Shown here: one piece after another, positions 25,406-32,559 of the stretch
Layout: the number at the start of each line of letters is the position of its first letter
Numbering within the stretch: the stretch's first letter is position 1
NCBI GenBank assembly: GCA_000993595.1
Contig: LBWJ01000005.1
Location: forward strand, 118,649 to 182,648
Length of the DNA: 64,000 nucleotides
Reading direction: 5' to 3'
Source: Candidatus Peregrinibacteria bacterium GW2011_GWC2_39_14
GTDB taxonomy: Bacteria; Patescibacteriota; Gracilibacteria; UBA1369; UBA12463
Translations under genes and position numbers: made by a program
Notes under the pieces: model-generated
Database searches by the model: none
Told to the model about the DNA's origin: nothing
Seen by the model: only the letters and a program-made list of their open reading frames with translations

Positions 25406-27040
25406 CCAACCTGCAAAAACTGCCAAACCGCATTTGAGATAACGAAAGACGATCTCAATTTTTACGCAAAACTTTCTTATGGTCCGGGTTTGGAAGTTCC
25501 GCCACCAACTTTTTGCTCAAACTGCCGTCTTCAACGTAGGCTAACCTACCGCAACGAGCCGCATCTTTATAAAAACATTTGCGCACTTTGCAAAAAACCT
25601 ACAATTTCACTTCATTCGCCGGAATCGGGATATAAAATTTTCTGCCAAGATTGTTGGTGGAGCGACAAGTGGGATCCGCATTTATATGAGCGAGATTTCG
25701 ATTTTAACAAAACATTTTTTGAGCAATATGCCGAAATGCAAAAACAAATTCCGCGCATTGGTTTGATGAATAAAGCCGCGGAAAATTCCGAATTTTGCAA
25801 CTACGCAGGATATAACAAAAATTGCTACCTCGCCGTCGGAGGCTCTTGGTACAGCGAAGATTGCTATTACGGCCGACATTATAATCACTGCAGAAATTGC
25901 TGCGATTGCGAATCGATTAAAATGTCAGAGCTTTGTTATGAATCAGTTTGGGGATCAAATTTATATAATTGTGTACACTGTTTTGGCTCATATAATAGCG
26001 GTTATTGCTATTTTTCCGTAAATTTACGTGGATGTAACAACTGCATTTTTTGCTCAAATCTCCGCAACAAAACTTATTACATTCACAATAAACAGGCCAC
26101 GAAAGAAGAATATGAAAAACTCATCGCGCAGCTTTTAGATTCCAACAATTTTTCCGCAGCGGTAACCAATTATAAGCGCTTCAAATCTCAAGCGATTTAT
26201 CCTCCTTCTTATCAAACAAATTGCGAAAATTGCACCGGCGATTATCTTGAAAATTGCAAAAACGTCCAGCACGGTTCAAACATTTTTGACGGTGAAGATT
26301 GCAAATATGTTGTCCAAGCCGAAGGCATAAAAGATGTTATGGACTGCTCTTCAATCGGATACGACCACCCCGAACTTTATTATGAAACCATCAATGCCGG
26401 CACCGGCGGTTTCAACGGCAAATTCACTTTTAACTCATGGGAATGCACAAATTTAACTTATTGCGACACGGTTATGAATTCGCAAGATTGTTTTGGTTGC
26501 GTCAGCATGCACAACAAAAGAAATTGTATTTTGAACAAACAATATTCCGAAGAGGATTATAAAAAGTTACGCGACCGCATAATTCTGCACATGAAAAAGA
26601 CTCAAGAATATGGCGAATTTTTTCCAATAACACTCTCCCCTTTTGGCTATAACGAGACCTCCGCGCAAGACTATTTTCCATTAATTCGCGAGCAAGCGAT
26701 TAAAAAAGGTTATAAATGGCACGACGATTCCGTGCTTGAAAAATCGGCCGCCGAAAAATCCGATGCGCAATCGCAAGCGTCCCTCGAAAATCTTTGCGAA
26801 GAATGCCGCAAGCCCTTCCGCCTCACAAGTCATGAACTTATTTTTTATAAAAAAATAAACATTCCATCCCCGCGAAAATGCTTTTTCTGCAGGCATCGCG
26901 AGCGTTTTTTCACACGCAATCTCCCAAATCTTTTTGATCGCACATGCGCAAATTGCGGCATGAAAATTCAAACCGCATTTTCTCCTGATCGTCCCGAAAA
27001 AATCTATTGCGAAAAATGTTATATGCAAGCCGTTCAATGA
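25403..27040 (+). CDS. Cys-rich zinc-ribbon protein, paralog P6 (full length)
   Basis: This is a 545-residue full-length paralog. It starts MPTCKNCQTAFEITKDDLNF and has a short insertion in the first ribbon (KLSYGPGLEVPPPTFCSNC). ICALC, FCQDC, WWSDKWD and FDFNKTFFEQYAEM follow, then two Cys-rich stretches with caps (TYYIHNKQATKEEYE and RNCILNKQYSEEDYK), EYGEFFPITLSPFGYNET, a linker, and a C-terminal ribbon (CEEC, CFFC, TCANC, YCEKC). The middle region is less Cys-dense and richer in Tyr, Asn and Gly than in P1. It ends 28 bp from the convergent toxin gene. Confidence 0.88.
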   Translation: MPTCKNCQTAFEITKDDLNFYAKLSYGPGLEVPPPTFCSNCRLQRRLTYRNEPHLYKNICALCKKPTISLHSPESGYKIFCQDCWWSDKWDPHLYERDFDFNKTFFEQYAEMQKQIPRIGLMNKAAENSEFCNYAGYNKNCYLAVGGSWYSEDCYYGRHYNHCRNCCDCESIKMSELCYESVWGSNLYNCVHCFGSYNSGYCYFSVNLRGCNNCIFCSNLRNKTYYIHNKQATKEEYEKLIAQLLDSNNFSAAVTNYKRFKSQAIYPPSYQTNCENCTGDYLENCKNVQHGSNIFDGEDCKYVVQAEGIKDVMDCSSIGYDHPELYYETINAGTGGFNGKFTFNSWECTNLTYCDTVMNSQDCFGCVSMHNKRNCILNKQYSEEDYKKLRDRIILHMKKTQEYGEFFPITLSPFGYNETSAQDYFPLIREQAIKKGYKWHDDSVLEKSAAEKSDAQSQASLENLCEECRKPFRLTSHELIFYKKINIPSPRKCFFCRHRERFFTRNLPNLFDRTCANCGMKIQTAFSPDRPEKIYCEKCYMQAVQ

Positions 27041-27068
27041 AGTCGCAATTATTCCAAAATAGGGCCTT

Positions 27069-27338
27069 TCAATTATAGATATCCTTCCTGTGTCCGACGT
27101 CAAGAACCCAAAGTTCAACAATTTTTGAATCGTATTTTTTTAATTCCAAAATCAGTCGATAATCACCAATCCTAAGCCTGTGTGTTGCCGGTTCGAAATC
27201 AATAAGTTTTCTAAGTATAGAAAAAATGTCTTGATGTTTTTTGAGCTCAATAAGCTTGCTTAAAATTCTTTCCCGTTCAATTTTTGGCAATTTTTTAAAA
27301 ACATTTTCCGCGTATTTTGTAAAAACAAATAAAACCAT
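27069..27338 (-). CDS. RelE/ParE-family toxin
   Basis: This 89-residue protein has the RelE fold pattern: the N-terminal segment MVLFVFTKYAENVFKKLPKI, a helical hairpin, then HRLRIGDYRLILEL and a C-terminal VLDVGHRKDIYN strand. The R-x-R-x-G-x-Y-R core and the final HR..IY are typical. Members of this family usually cleave mRNA in the ribosome or poison gyrase (ParE). It lies 4 bp after the antitoxin gene, in the usual antitoxin-toxin order. The pair sits opposite in direction to the zinc-ribbon genes, between P6 and P7. Confidence 0.9.
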   Translation of the reverse strand: MVLFVFTKYAENVFKKLPKIERERILSKLIELKKHQDIFSILRKLIDFEPATHRLRIGDYRLILELKKYDSKIVELWVLDVGHRKDIYN

Positions 27339-27342
27339 TTCG

Positions 27343-27591
27343 CTATACGGTTAACACACTTTTTTTGGAATCGGAAGACTTTTGATAACGTTTTTTTAGC
27401 ACTTCTTTATTTTTTGACATCACGTAATCTTCCATGTACTCATTAAAATGTTCATCGCACCCATCAAAATAAGGGAGCATTACAATTCTCCCTTCCCCGC
27501 GATTAGTTACAATATACAAATCTTGGCCTATAGTAGCCGAAATCCCTCCTATGTTTTGTTGTACTTTTGTAGTCGGTATAATCTTTACCAT
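27343..27591 (-). CDS. Antitoxin (Phd/YefM-like) partner of the RelE toxin
   Basis: This 82-residue protein starts MVKIIPTTKVQQNIGGISAT, similar to Phd/YefM antitoxins, which have a DNA-binding N-terminal half and a toxin-wrapping C-terminal half. It continues IVTNRGEGRIVMLPYFDG, then a charged helical end. It probably represses its own operon. AT-rich near-palindromic sequence (CATATA..TATATG type, about 27615-27635) upstream is a possible operator. The assignment rests mainly on its position next to a clear RelE toxin. Confidence 0.75.
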   Translation of the reverse strand: MVKIIPTTKVQQNIGGISATIGQDLYIVTNRGEGRIVMLPYFDGCDEHFNEYMEDYVMSKNKEVLKKRYQKSSDSKKSVLTV

Positions 27592-27657
27592 ATATAAAAA
27601 CTTATATAATTACACATATAGAATAGCATATATGAAAATAAAAATCAAGCGTAAAAT

Positions 27658-27695
27658 TTGCATAGAAAAATAGCTAGAGATATAGTTATGCTATG
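27658..27695 (+). promoter_or_regulatory. Promoter giving a leaderless start (P7)
   Basis: TTGCAT (27658-27663), a 17-bp spacer and TATAGT (27681-27686) are followed by six bases and the ATG at 27693. This is the best -35/-10 pair among the four leaderless-type promoters of the cluster. Confidence 0.5.
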
Positions 27696-28631
27696 ACCTT
27701 TCTCCAACAATTCGAAGCATTCCGCCTCAAGCATCCGCGCATCGGTTTGCAATGCGTAAATAACACCAACTCCCCTTTTTGCCAATATACAGAGCGCAGC
27801 AAAAATTGTTACATGACTTTTGCGAGCTACGAATCACAATTTTGCTTATACAACACTCGCGTTTTTTATTGCACAGACTGTACAGATTGCGCCCTTTGTT
27901 ACAAATGCGAACTTTGTTATGAATGCATTGACTGCATAAATTCATACAACTGCAATTATTGTGACCATTGCGAAAACTCAAATGATTTGGATTTTTGTTA
28001 TTATTCAATCGGCGTAAAAAACTGTTTTGGCTGCATAAACATGCGACAAAGTGAATATTGCATTTTCAATAAAAAATATTCACCTGAAGAATATAAAACA
28101 AAAGTTGCTGAACTTCGCAAGCTCACGCCCGCTCAAATTTACGAAAAAATCGTTCCGGCACTCCTCAAATTTCCGCGCATTTTTATGTATGGAAAAAACA
28201 CGGAAAATAGCTACGGCGATAATCTCCATAATTCCAAAAACGCATATTGGGCATTTGATTCAAAAAATTTGCACGATTGTCTTTATAATTACCATTGCGA
28301 CGATTCCAAAAATCTCGCAGACTGCAGCCATCTTGGTTGGTCCGAGCTTTGTTATGAAATCATGTCTGGGGGCAATTTAAATAACTGCATTTTCTGCTAT
28401 GGCTGCTGGCATTCAAATAATTTATCTTACTGCGATTCCGTTTATACAAGCCACGATTGCTTTGGTTGCACAGCCATAAATCACGCCGAATTTTGCATTT
28501 TTAACATCAAATATTCTGAAGAAGAGTATAAAAAGCGCGTCGCCGAAATTATTTCGCAAATGAAAACGGATAACGAATGGGGCAAGTGGTACGAGCCAAC
28601 ATACCCGGAAGTGACAACCTACGGTTTATAG
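27693..28631 (+). CDS. Cys-rich protein, paralog P7 (solenoid only, both ribbons absent)
   Basis: This 312-residue protein starts MTFLQQFEAFRLKHPRIGLQ, which aligns with the PFFEQF..L...VPRIG region that follows the N-terminal ribbon in the other paralogs. It contains two Cys-rich stretches (for example CYKCELCYECIDCINSYNC) with caps (EYCIFNKKYSPEEYK and EFCIFNIKYSEEEYK). It ends at NEWGKWYEPTYPEVTTYGL, without a C-terminal ribbon. It has its own promoter with the same spacing as P1, so it appears to be a working minimal version and not simply a broken gene. The toxin-antitoxin pair lies just upstream. Confidence 0.82.
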   Translation: MTFLQQFEAFRLKHPRIGLQCVNNTNSPFCQYTERSKNCYMTFASYESQFCLYNTRVFYCTDCTDCALCYKCELCYECIDCINSYNCNYCDHCENSNDLDFCYYSIGVKNCFGCINMRQSEYCIFNKKYSPEEYKTKVAELRKLTPAQIYEKIVPALLKFPRIFMYGKNTENSYGDNLHNSKNAYWAFDSKNLHDCLYNYHCDDSKNLADCSHLGWSELCYEIMSGGNLNNCIFCYGCWHSNNLSYCDSVYTSHDCFGCTAINHAEFCIFNIKYSEEEYKKRVAEIISQMKTDNEWGKWYEPTYPEVTTYGL

Positions 28632-28634
28632 GGT

Positions 28635-28683
28635 AGGGACGGAGGTATGGCGACAAAATTTAGCCCTTCCAACCTCCGTCCCT
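28635..28683. repeat. 49-bp palindromic repeat, copy 6
   Basis: Left arm AGGGACGGAGGT (28635-28646) and right arm ACCTCCGTCCCT (28672-28683) are perfect complements, and the change in the outermost base is compensated on the other side. The centre is 25 bp. It starts 3 bp after the P7 stop. Confidence 0.92.
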
Positions 28684-28707
28684 CTCGTGTTAAAATTGGC
28701 CCATAAC

Positions 28708-28719
28708 ACCTCCGTCCCC
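28708..28719. repeat. Extra right arm of the repeat abutting the P8 start codon
   Basis: ACCTCCGTCCCC ends one base before the ATG at 28720, 36 bp after the preceding right arm. The arrangement is the same as at 6928-6978. Confidence 0.85.
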
Positions 28720-30357
28720 ATGTCGACCTGCCAAAATTGTTCAACCGAATTTAAAATCACACCTGAAGACGCCGCTTTTTACGCAAAAGTAAAAATCCCG
28801 CATCCGACTTTTTGCCCTTCCTGTCGCGTTCAAAGACGTATGGCGTGGCGCAATGACCGTTCATTTTATTTAAGAAGATGCGACCGATCGCATGAAAAAT
28901 TCGTCTCCATTTATCCTGAAAAAACCAAATTTCCCGTTTATAAACCATCCGAATGGTACAAGGATGATTGGGACGCACGAAAATTTGGCCAAGATTTTGA
29001 TTTTAATCGTCCATTTTTTGACCAATTCCAAGATCTAATAGATTCGGTTCCGCGTCTTGGAATTGATATTGTCCACTGCGAAAATTCCGACTATTGCAAC
29101 TATTGCGGCGACGACAAAGATTGCTACCTCGACCTTGCCGGCGAAGCCAACGAAAACTGCTATTTTTGCCTTTATACAAAACATTCCAGGTTTTGTACGG
29201 ACTGCACTTTTGTCTATAATTCCGAGCTTTGCCACGAATGCATAAATTGCTACGATTGTTACAACGACAAATTTTCTATGTACTTGGAAAATTGCAACGA
29301 CTGCGCGTTTTCCTTTGATTTAAAAGGCTGTTCCGACTGTTTATTTTGTAATAATCTTCGTCACAAAAAATATCATATTTTTAACAAATCTTATTCCAAA
29401 GAAGAATATATGGCCGAATTTGCAAAAATGAATTTTGGCTCATACGCATCCCTAAAAAACATGATTTCGAAATGGAAAGAAAATATGAAAAAAGCGATTC
29501 ATCGCGACATGTATATTATGGCTTCCGAGGAATGCGACGGCAACGATATCAAAAATTCAAAAAACTGCCACGACGTTTATAATGTTATTAATTGTTGGGA
29601 TTCAAAATATCTTTATGACGTGCTTGACGCCAAAGATTGCTATGACCTGAATTACAGCTTATATAAGCCCGAAGTGGCATGTGAACTTATTAGCACTTTG
29701 GCAATGAAGTTTTCAGCATTCAACATGGCGAGCCATTATTGTGACAACATTTTTTATTGCGATCAATGCAACAATTCTTCAAATATGTTCGGTTGCATTG
29801 CGATAAATCGCGGCAAATTTTGCATTTTAAATAAGCAATATCCCGAAGAAGAATATCGCGCCATTTTGCCAAAAATTATCGCCCATATGACGGCCACAAA
29901 AGAATTTGGCGAATTTTTTCCAACACAAATGTCGCTTTGGGGTTATAACGAAACCGTTGCGCATGAATATATGCCACTTACCAAAGAACAAGCTATTGCA
30001 AAAAACTACAAATGGAAAGAGCAAGATAGGCGTGAATATAAGCCACAAACCGCAACTATTCCTGACGACATAAAACAAACAACCGACGGAGTTACAAAAG
30101 ATCTTCTCGCCTGTGAATCTTGCGGAAAGAATTTTCATATAATCAGCCAAGAATTGCAAAGATATCGCGCCCTAAATCTTCCGATTCCGCACGCATGTCC
30201 TGACTGTCGCCATAGAAATCGCATTTTTATACGAACTCCGCGCCGACTCAACGCAAGAACTTGCGCATCCTGCTCCGCTCCAATCAAAACGCCATATTCT
30301 CCAAATTTTCCAAAGCAAGTTTATTGTGAAAAATGTTATTTATCATCTGTAATTTAA
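28720..30357 (+). CDS. Cys-rich zinc-ribbon protein, paralog P8 (full length)
   Basis: This is a 545-residue full-length paralog. The N-terminal ribbon has CQNC, CPSC and RRCDRSHEK, with KDDWD in place of DKWD. FDFNRPFFDQFQDL follows, then two Cys-rich stretches with caps (KYHIFNKSYSKEEYM and KFCILNKQYPEEEYR), EFGEFFPTQMSLWGYNET, and a C-terminal ribbon (CESC, CPDC, TCASC, YCEKC). The frame is open upstream to a GTG at 28687, but that part is repeat sequence; MSTCQNCSTEFKIT at 28720 aligns with the other paralogs. An Rrf2-type regulator gene starts 10 bp after its stop and is probably co-transcribed. Confidence 0.88.
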   Translation: MSTCQNCSTEFKITPEDAAFYAKVKIPHPTFCPSCRVQRRMAWRNDRSFYLRRCDRSHEKFVSIYPEKTKFPVYKPSEWYKDDWDARKFGQDFDFNRPFFDQFQDLIDSVPRLGIDIVHCENSDYCNYCGDDKDCYLDLAGEANENCYFCLYTKHSRFCTDCTFVYNSELCHECINCYDCYNDKFSMYLENCNDCAFSFDLKGCSDCLFCNNLRHKKYHIFNKSYSKEEYMAEFAKMNFGSYASLKNMISKWKENMKKAIHRDMYIMASEECDGNDIKNSKNCHDVYNVINCWDSKYLYDVLDAKDCYDLNYSLYKPEVACELISTLAMKFSAFNMASHYCDNIFYCDQCNNSSNMFGCIAINRGKFCILNKQYPEEEYRAILPKIIAHMTATKEFGEFFPTQMSLWGYNETVAHEYMPLTKEQAIAKNYKWKEQDRREYKPQTATIPDDIKQTTDGVTKDLLACESCGKNFHIISQELQRYRALNLPIPHACPDCRHRNRIFIRTPRRLNARTCASCSAPIKTPYSPNFPKQVYCEKCYLSSVI

Positions 30358-30367
30358 CCGCTGTCAA

Positions 30368-30784
30368 ATGTCACTTTTCGGAAAATTATCAACGAAAGAA
30401 CATCACGGTTTACGTCTTATGATGCGATTTGCAGAAAGTTATAAAAATCATGAAGTGATTTCGCTTAACAATATAAGTGGAAAAGAAGGAATGTCTGTAA
30501 AATATCTTGAGCAATTAATGATTCCATTAAAGCGCACAAAATGGCTTCAAAGTACGCGTGGCAAAGCCGGTGGTTATGAATTGATAAAAAATCCAAAAGA
30601 TATTTCAATAAAAGATGTAATATTTTTATTTAGCGGCAATCGAGCAATTGTTGATTGTCTTCCTCCGAAAAATAAAAAATGCAAATTCAGCCCGAGATGC
30701 AAAGCAAAACGTGCTTGGGCAAAAGTTCAAAAAACGCTTATTTCAACCACGGAAAGCATCAAATTGTCAGACTTAATATCCTGA
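30368..30784 (+). CDS. Rrf2-family transcriptional regulator with Cys cluster
   Basis: This 138-residue protein has an Rrf2-type winged helix-turn-helix (ISLNNISGKEGMSVKYLEQL, then the wing TRGKAGGYELIKNPKDIS). The C-terminal region has three Cys (DC.......C.....C around residues 98-112), as in IscR, NsrR and RsrR proteins that bind an Fe-S cluster. Such proteins sense Fe-S status, NO or redox state and repress or activate target promoters. It lies 10 bp after P8, at the end of the zinc-ribbon cluster. An imperfect inverted repeat in the next promoter (30823-30850) is a candidate operator. The target genes are not known. Confidence 0.88.
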   Translation: MSLFGKLSTKEHHGLRLMMRFAESYKNHEVISLNNISGKEGMSVKYLEQLMIPLKRTKWLQSTRGKAGGYELIKNPKDISIKDVIFLFSGNRAIVDCLPPKNKKCKFSPRCKAKRAWAKVQKTLISTTESIKLSDLIS

Positions 30785-30817
30785 ATTTCCTGTCAAGTCT
30801 TTCGTGTTGTTTTTACG

Positions 30818-30850
30818 TTGACTTAATCCCTACCAAAATGATAGGATTAA
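30818..30850 (+). promoter_or_regulatory. Promoter with inverted repeat, possible Rrf2 operator
   Basis: TTGACT (30818-30823) and TAGGAT (30842-30847) form a plausible promoter with an 18-bp spacer. Overlapping it, TTAATCCCTACC (30823-30834) and GATAGGATTAA (30840-30850) form an imperfect inverted repeat similar in layout to IscR/Rrf2 sites. It lies between the Rrf2 gene and the Ig-repeat protein gene. Confidence 0.4.
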
Positions 30851-30971
30851 AAACTATCAAATTGATGCGGCATTTATTAATTAACTTTAAGCCACGGGTC
30901 GAGCATCAAATTAACATATTAAGCAAAATAAAAAATTGTTAAAACATTTAAACAATTTAACTAAAAAAACT

Positions 30972-32456
30972 ATGAAAAATACAATTTATAAGAATTCACT
31001 AGCAAAAAAAATATCAGCAGTAGTATTATCGGGTCTTATGATGCTGCCATTTGCAGCTCCTGCTGTGGCAGGTGCGGTGGTGATGGATATCACTTTACCA
31101 ATAGCATCGATAACTTCGCCCGTTGATGGAGCAATGGTCTCCGGGACAACACTACCGGTTAATGCAACGGCAACGGATAATGTTGGAGTGACAAAGGTAG
31201 AGCTCTATATAGATGGTGTTCTAGATCTAACTGACACATCCTCACCTTATGCTTTTACTCTTAACACAACTTCATTGACGGATGGTGCGCATAATCTTCA
31301 GGCAAAAGCTTATGATGCGGCAAATAACGTTGGGAATTCGTCAGTAGTGAATCTAACGGTAAATAACACAAGTCCTGATGTAACTGCTCCAGTAGTGGTA
31401 ATTACATCACCATTAAACGCAGCAACCGTTTCAGGAGCAATTTCTGTAGTTTCAACAATTACGGACGCTTCAGCGATAGCTAAATCAGAGCTATATGTGG
31501 ACGGGGTATTGTCATCAACATTGACGACATCGCCTTTTACAACATTTTCATTGAATACAGCTGCGTTAACGAACGACTCTCACACGCTTTTAGTTAAAGC
31601 ATATGATGTTGCTGCAAACGTAGGTAGTTCCGCTTCAGTCAGCGTAACTTCAAGTAATACAAGTTCTGATACAATTGCGCCTGTGGCAGCAATAACTACT
31701 CCTTTAGAAGGAGCAGCGTTGTCTGGGGCGTCAGCAGCCGTTAATGTAACAGCAACAGATGCTGTAGGTGTAACAAAAGTAGAGCTCTATGTAGATGGAA
31801 CTCTTAAAGAAACCGATGTGTCTTCGCCTTATTCATTTTTACTTGATACAACGGCCCTTGCAGAAGGAGCCCACACGCTTCAAGCAAAGGCGTATGACGC
31901 AGCAAATAACGTTGGAAGTTCAACGGTCGTGAATGTCACGGTAAATAACACAAATCCTGACATAGTCGCTCCTGTCGCACAAATAACGTCACCGGCAACG
32001 GGATCAACGGTTTCAGGTACAGCTGTAGTGGTTGATGTAAACGCAACAGATGCTGTAGGTGTAACAAAAGTAGAGCTCTATGTAGATGGGGTTCTAAAGG
32101 CTACGGACACAACTTCGCTTTACTCATTCACGCTAGACACAACGACACTTTCAAACGCATCCCATGCACTTATGGCAAAAGCCTATGATGCAGCCGGAAA
32201 CGTAGGAAGCTCGACTTCTCTAAATGTCACGGTCAATAATGTCGTTGTCACTCCTGGAGGAGATGATGATGAAAACGATGACGAAGACAGTCACGAAGAT
32301 GAAGATAGTCATGTAGATGAAGATCAACATAACGGCGATGACGAAGACAGTCACGAAGACGAAGATCGTCACGTAGATGAAGATCAAGGAGATCATTACA
32401 GCCAAAACGGAGAACATGAAAACCAAGGTAACAACAACGAAGAAGATGAAGATTAA
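30972..32456 (+). CDS. Secreted protein with four Ig-like repeats and acidic His tail
   Basis: This is a 494-residue protein with a signal peptide (about 1-34, ending AAPAVAGA). Four Ig-like domains of about 95 residues follow, each with the pattern P.A.ITSP..GA.VSG..., then VGVTKVELYVDG and AKAYDAANNVG. The last 65 residues are Asp/Glu/His-rich with DEDSHEDED-type repeats, a likely divalent-metal-binding or disordered tail. No sorting motif or C-terminal membrane helix is seen, so attachment is unclear. The frame is open upstream to 30936, but the ATG at 30972 starts the signal peptide. The promoter lies at 30818-30847, downstream of the Rrf2 gene. Confidence 0.88.
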   Translation: MKNTIYKNSLAKKISAVVLSGLMMLPFAAPAVAGAVVMDITLPIASITSPVDGAMVSGTTLPVNATATDNVGVTKVELYIDGVLDLTDTSSPYAFTLNTTSLTDGAHNLQAKAYDAANNVGNSSVVNLTVNNTSPDVTAPVVVITSPLNAATVSGAISVVSTITDASAIAKSELYVDGVLSSTLTTSPFTTFSLNTAALTNDSHTLLVKAYDVAANVGSSASVSVTSSNTSSDTIAPVAAITTPLEGAALSGASAAVNVTATDAVGVTKVELYVDGTLKETDVSSPYSFLLDTTALAEGAHTLQAKAYDAANNVGSSTVVNVTVNNTNPDIVAPVAQITSPATGSTVSGTAVVVDVNATDAVGVTKVELYVDGVLKATDTTSLYSFTLDTTTLSNASHALMAKAYDAAGNVGSSTSLNVTVNNVVVTPGGDDDENDDEDSHEDEDSHVDEDQHNGDDEDSHEDEDRHVDEDQGDHYSQNGEHENQGNNNEEDED

Positions 32457-32481
32457 GCCTAGTTTAGTGGTATGTAATGAC

Positions 32482-32520
32482 GGCTAAAGCTGACGACATG
32501 AGGGGGCGTCAGTTTTAGCC
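32482..32520 (+). terminator. Strong hairpin after the Ig-repeat gene
   Basis: GGCTAAAGCTGACG (32482-32495) and CGTCAGTTTTAGCC (32507-32520) form a 14-bp stem with one G-T pair and an 11-base loop, 25 bp past the stop codon. There is no T-run after it, so termination is not certain; it may instead protect the mRNA 3' end. Confidence 0.5.
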
Positions 32521-32559
32521 CCTTGATGTGGTAAAATAAAATAAATAACAATAGAAACT

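Noticed and set aside
28687..28719. Upstream GTG start for P8
   Set aside because: The extra residues come from the repeat module, and all paralogs begin at the M.TC..C position (28720).
4484..28719. Palindromic repeats as intrinsic terminators
   Set aside because: No T-run follows the arms, and copies lie upstream as often as downstream of genes.
14030..30357. CaiB/BaiF-type CoA transferase label for the Cys-rich proteins
   Set aside because: I recall this label being attached to similar proteins, but no CoA-transferase motif is visible; zinc-ribbon and Cys-rich solenoid features dominate.
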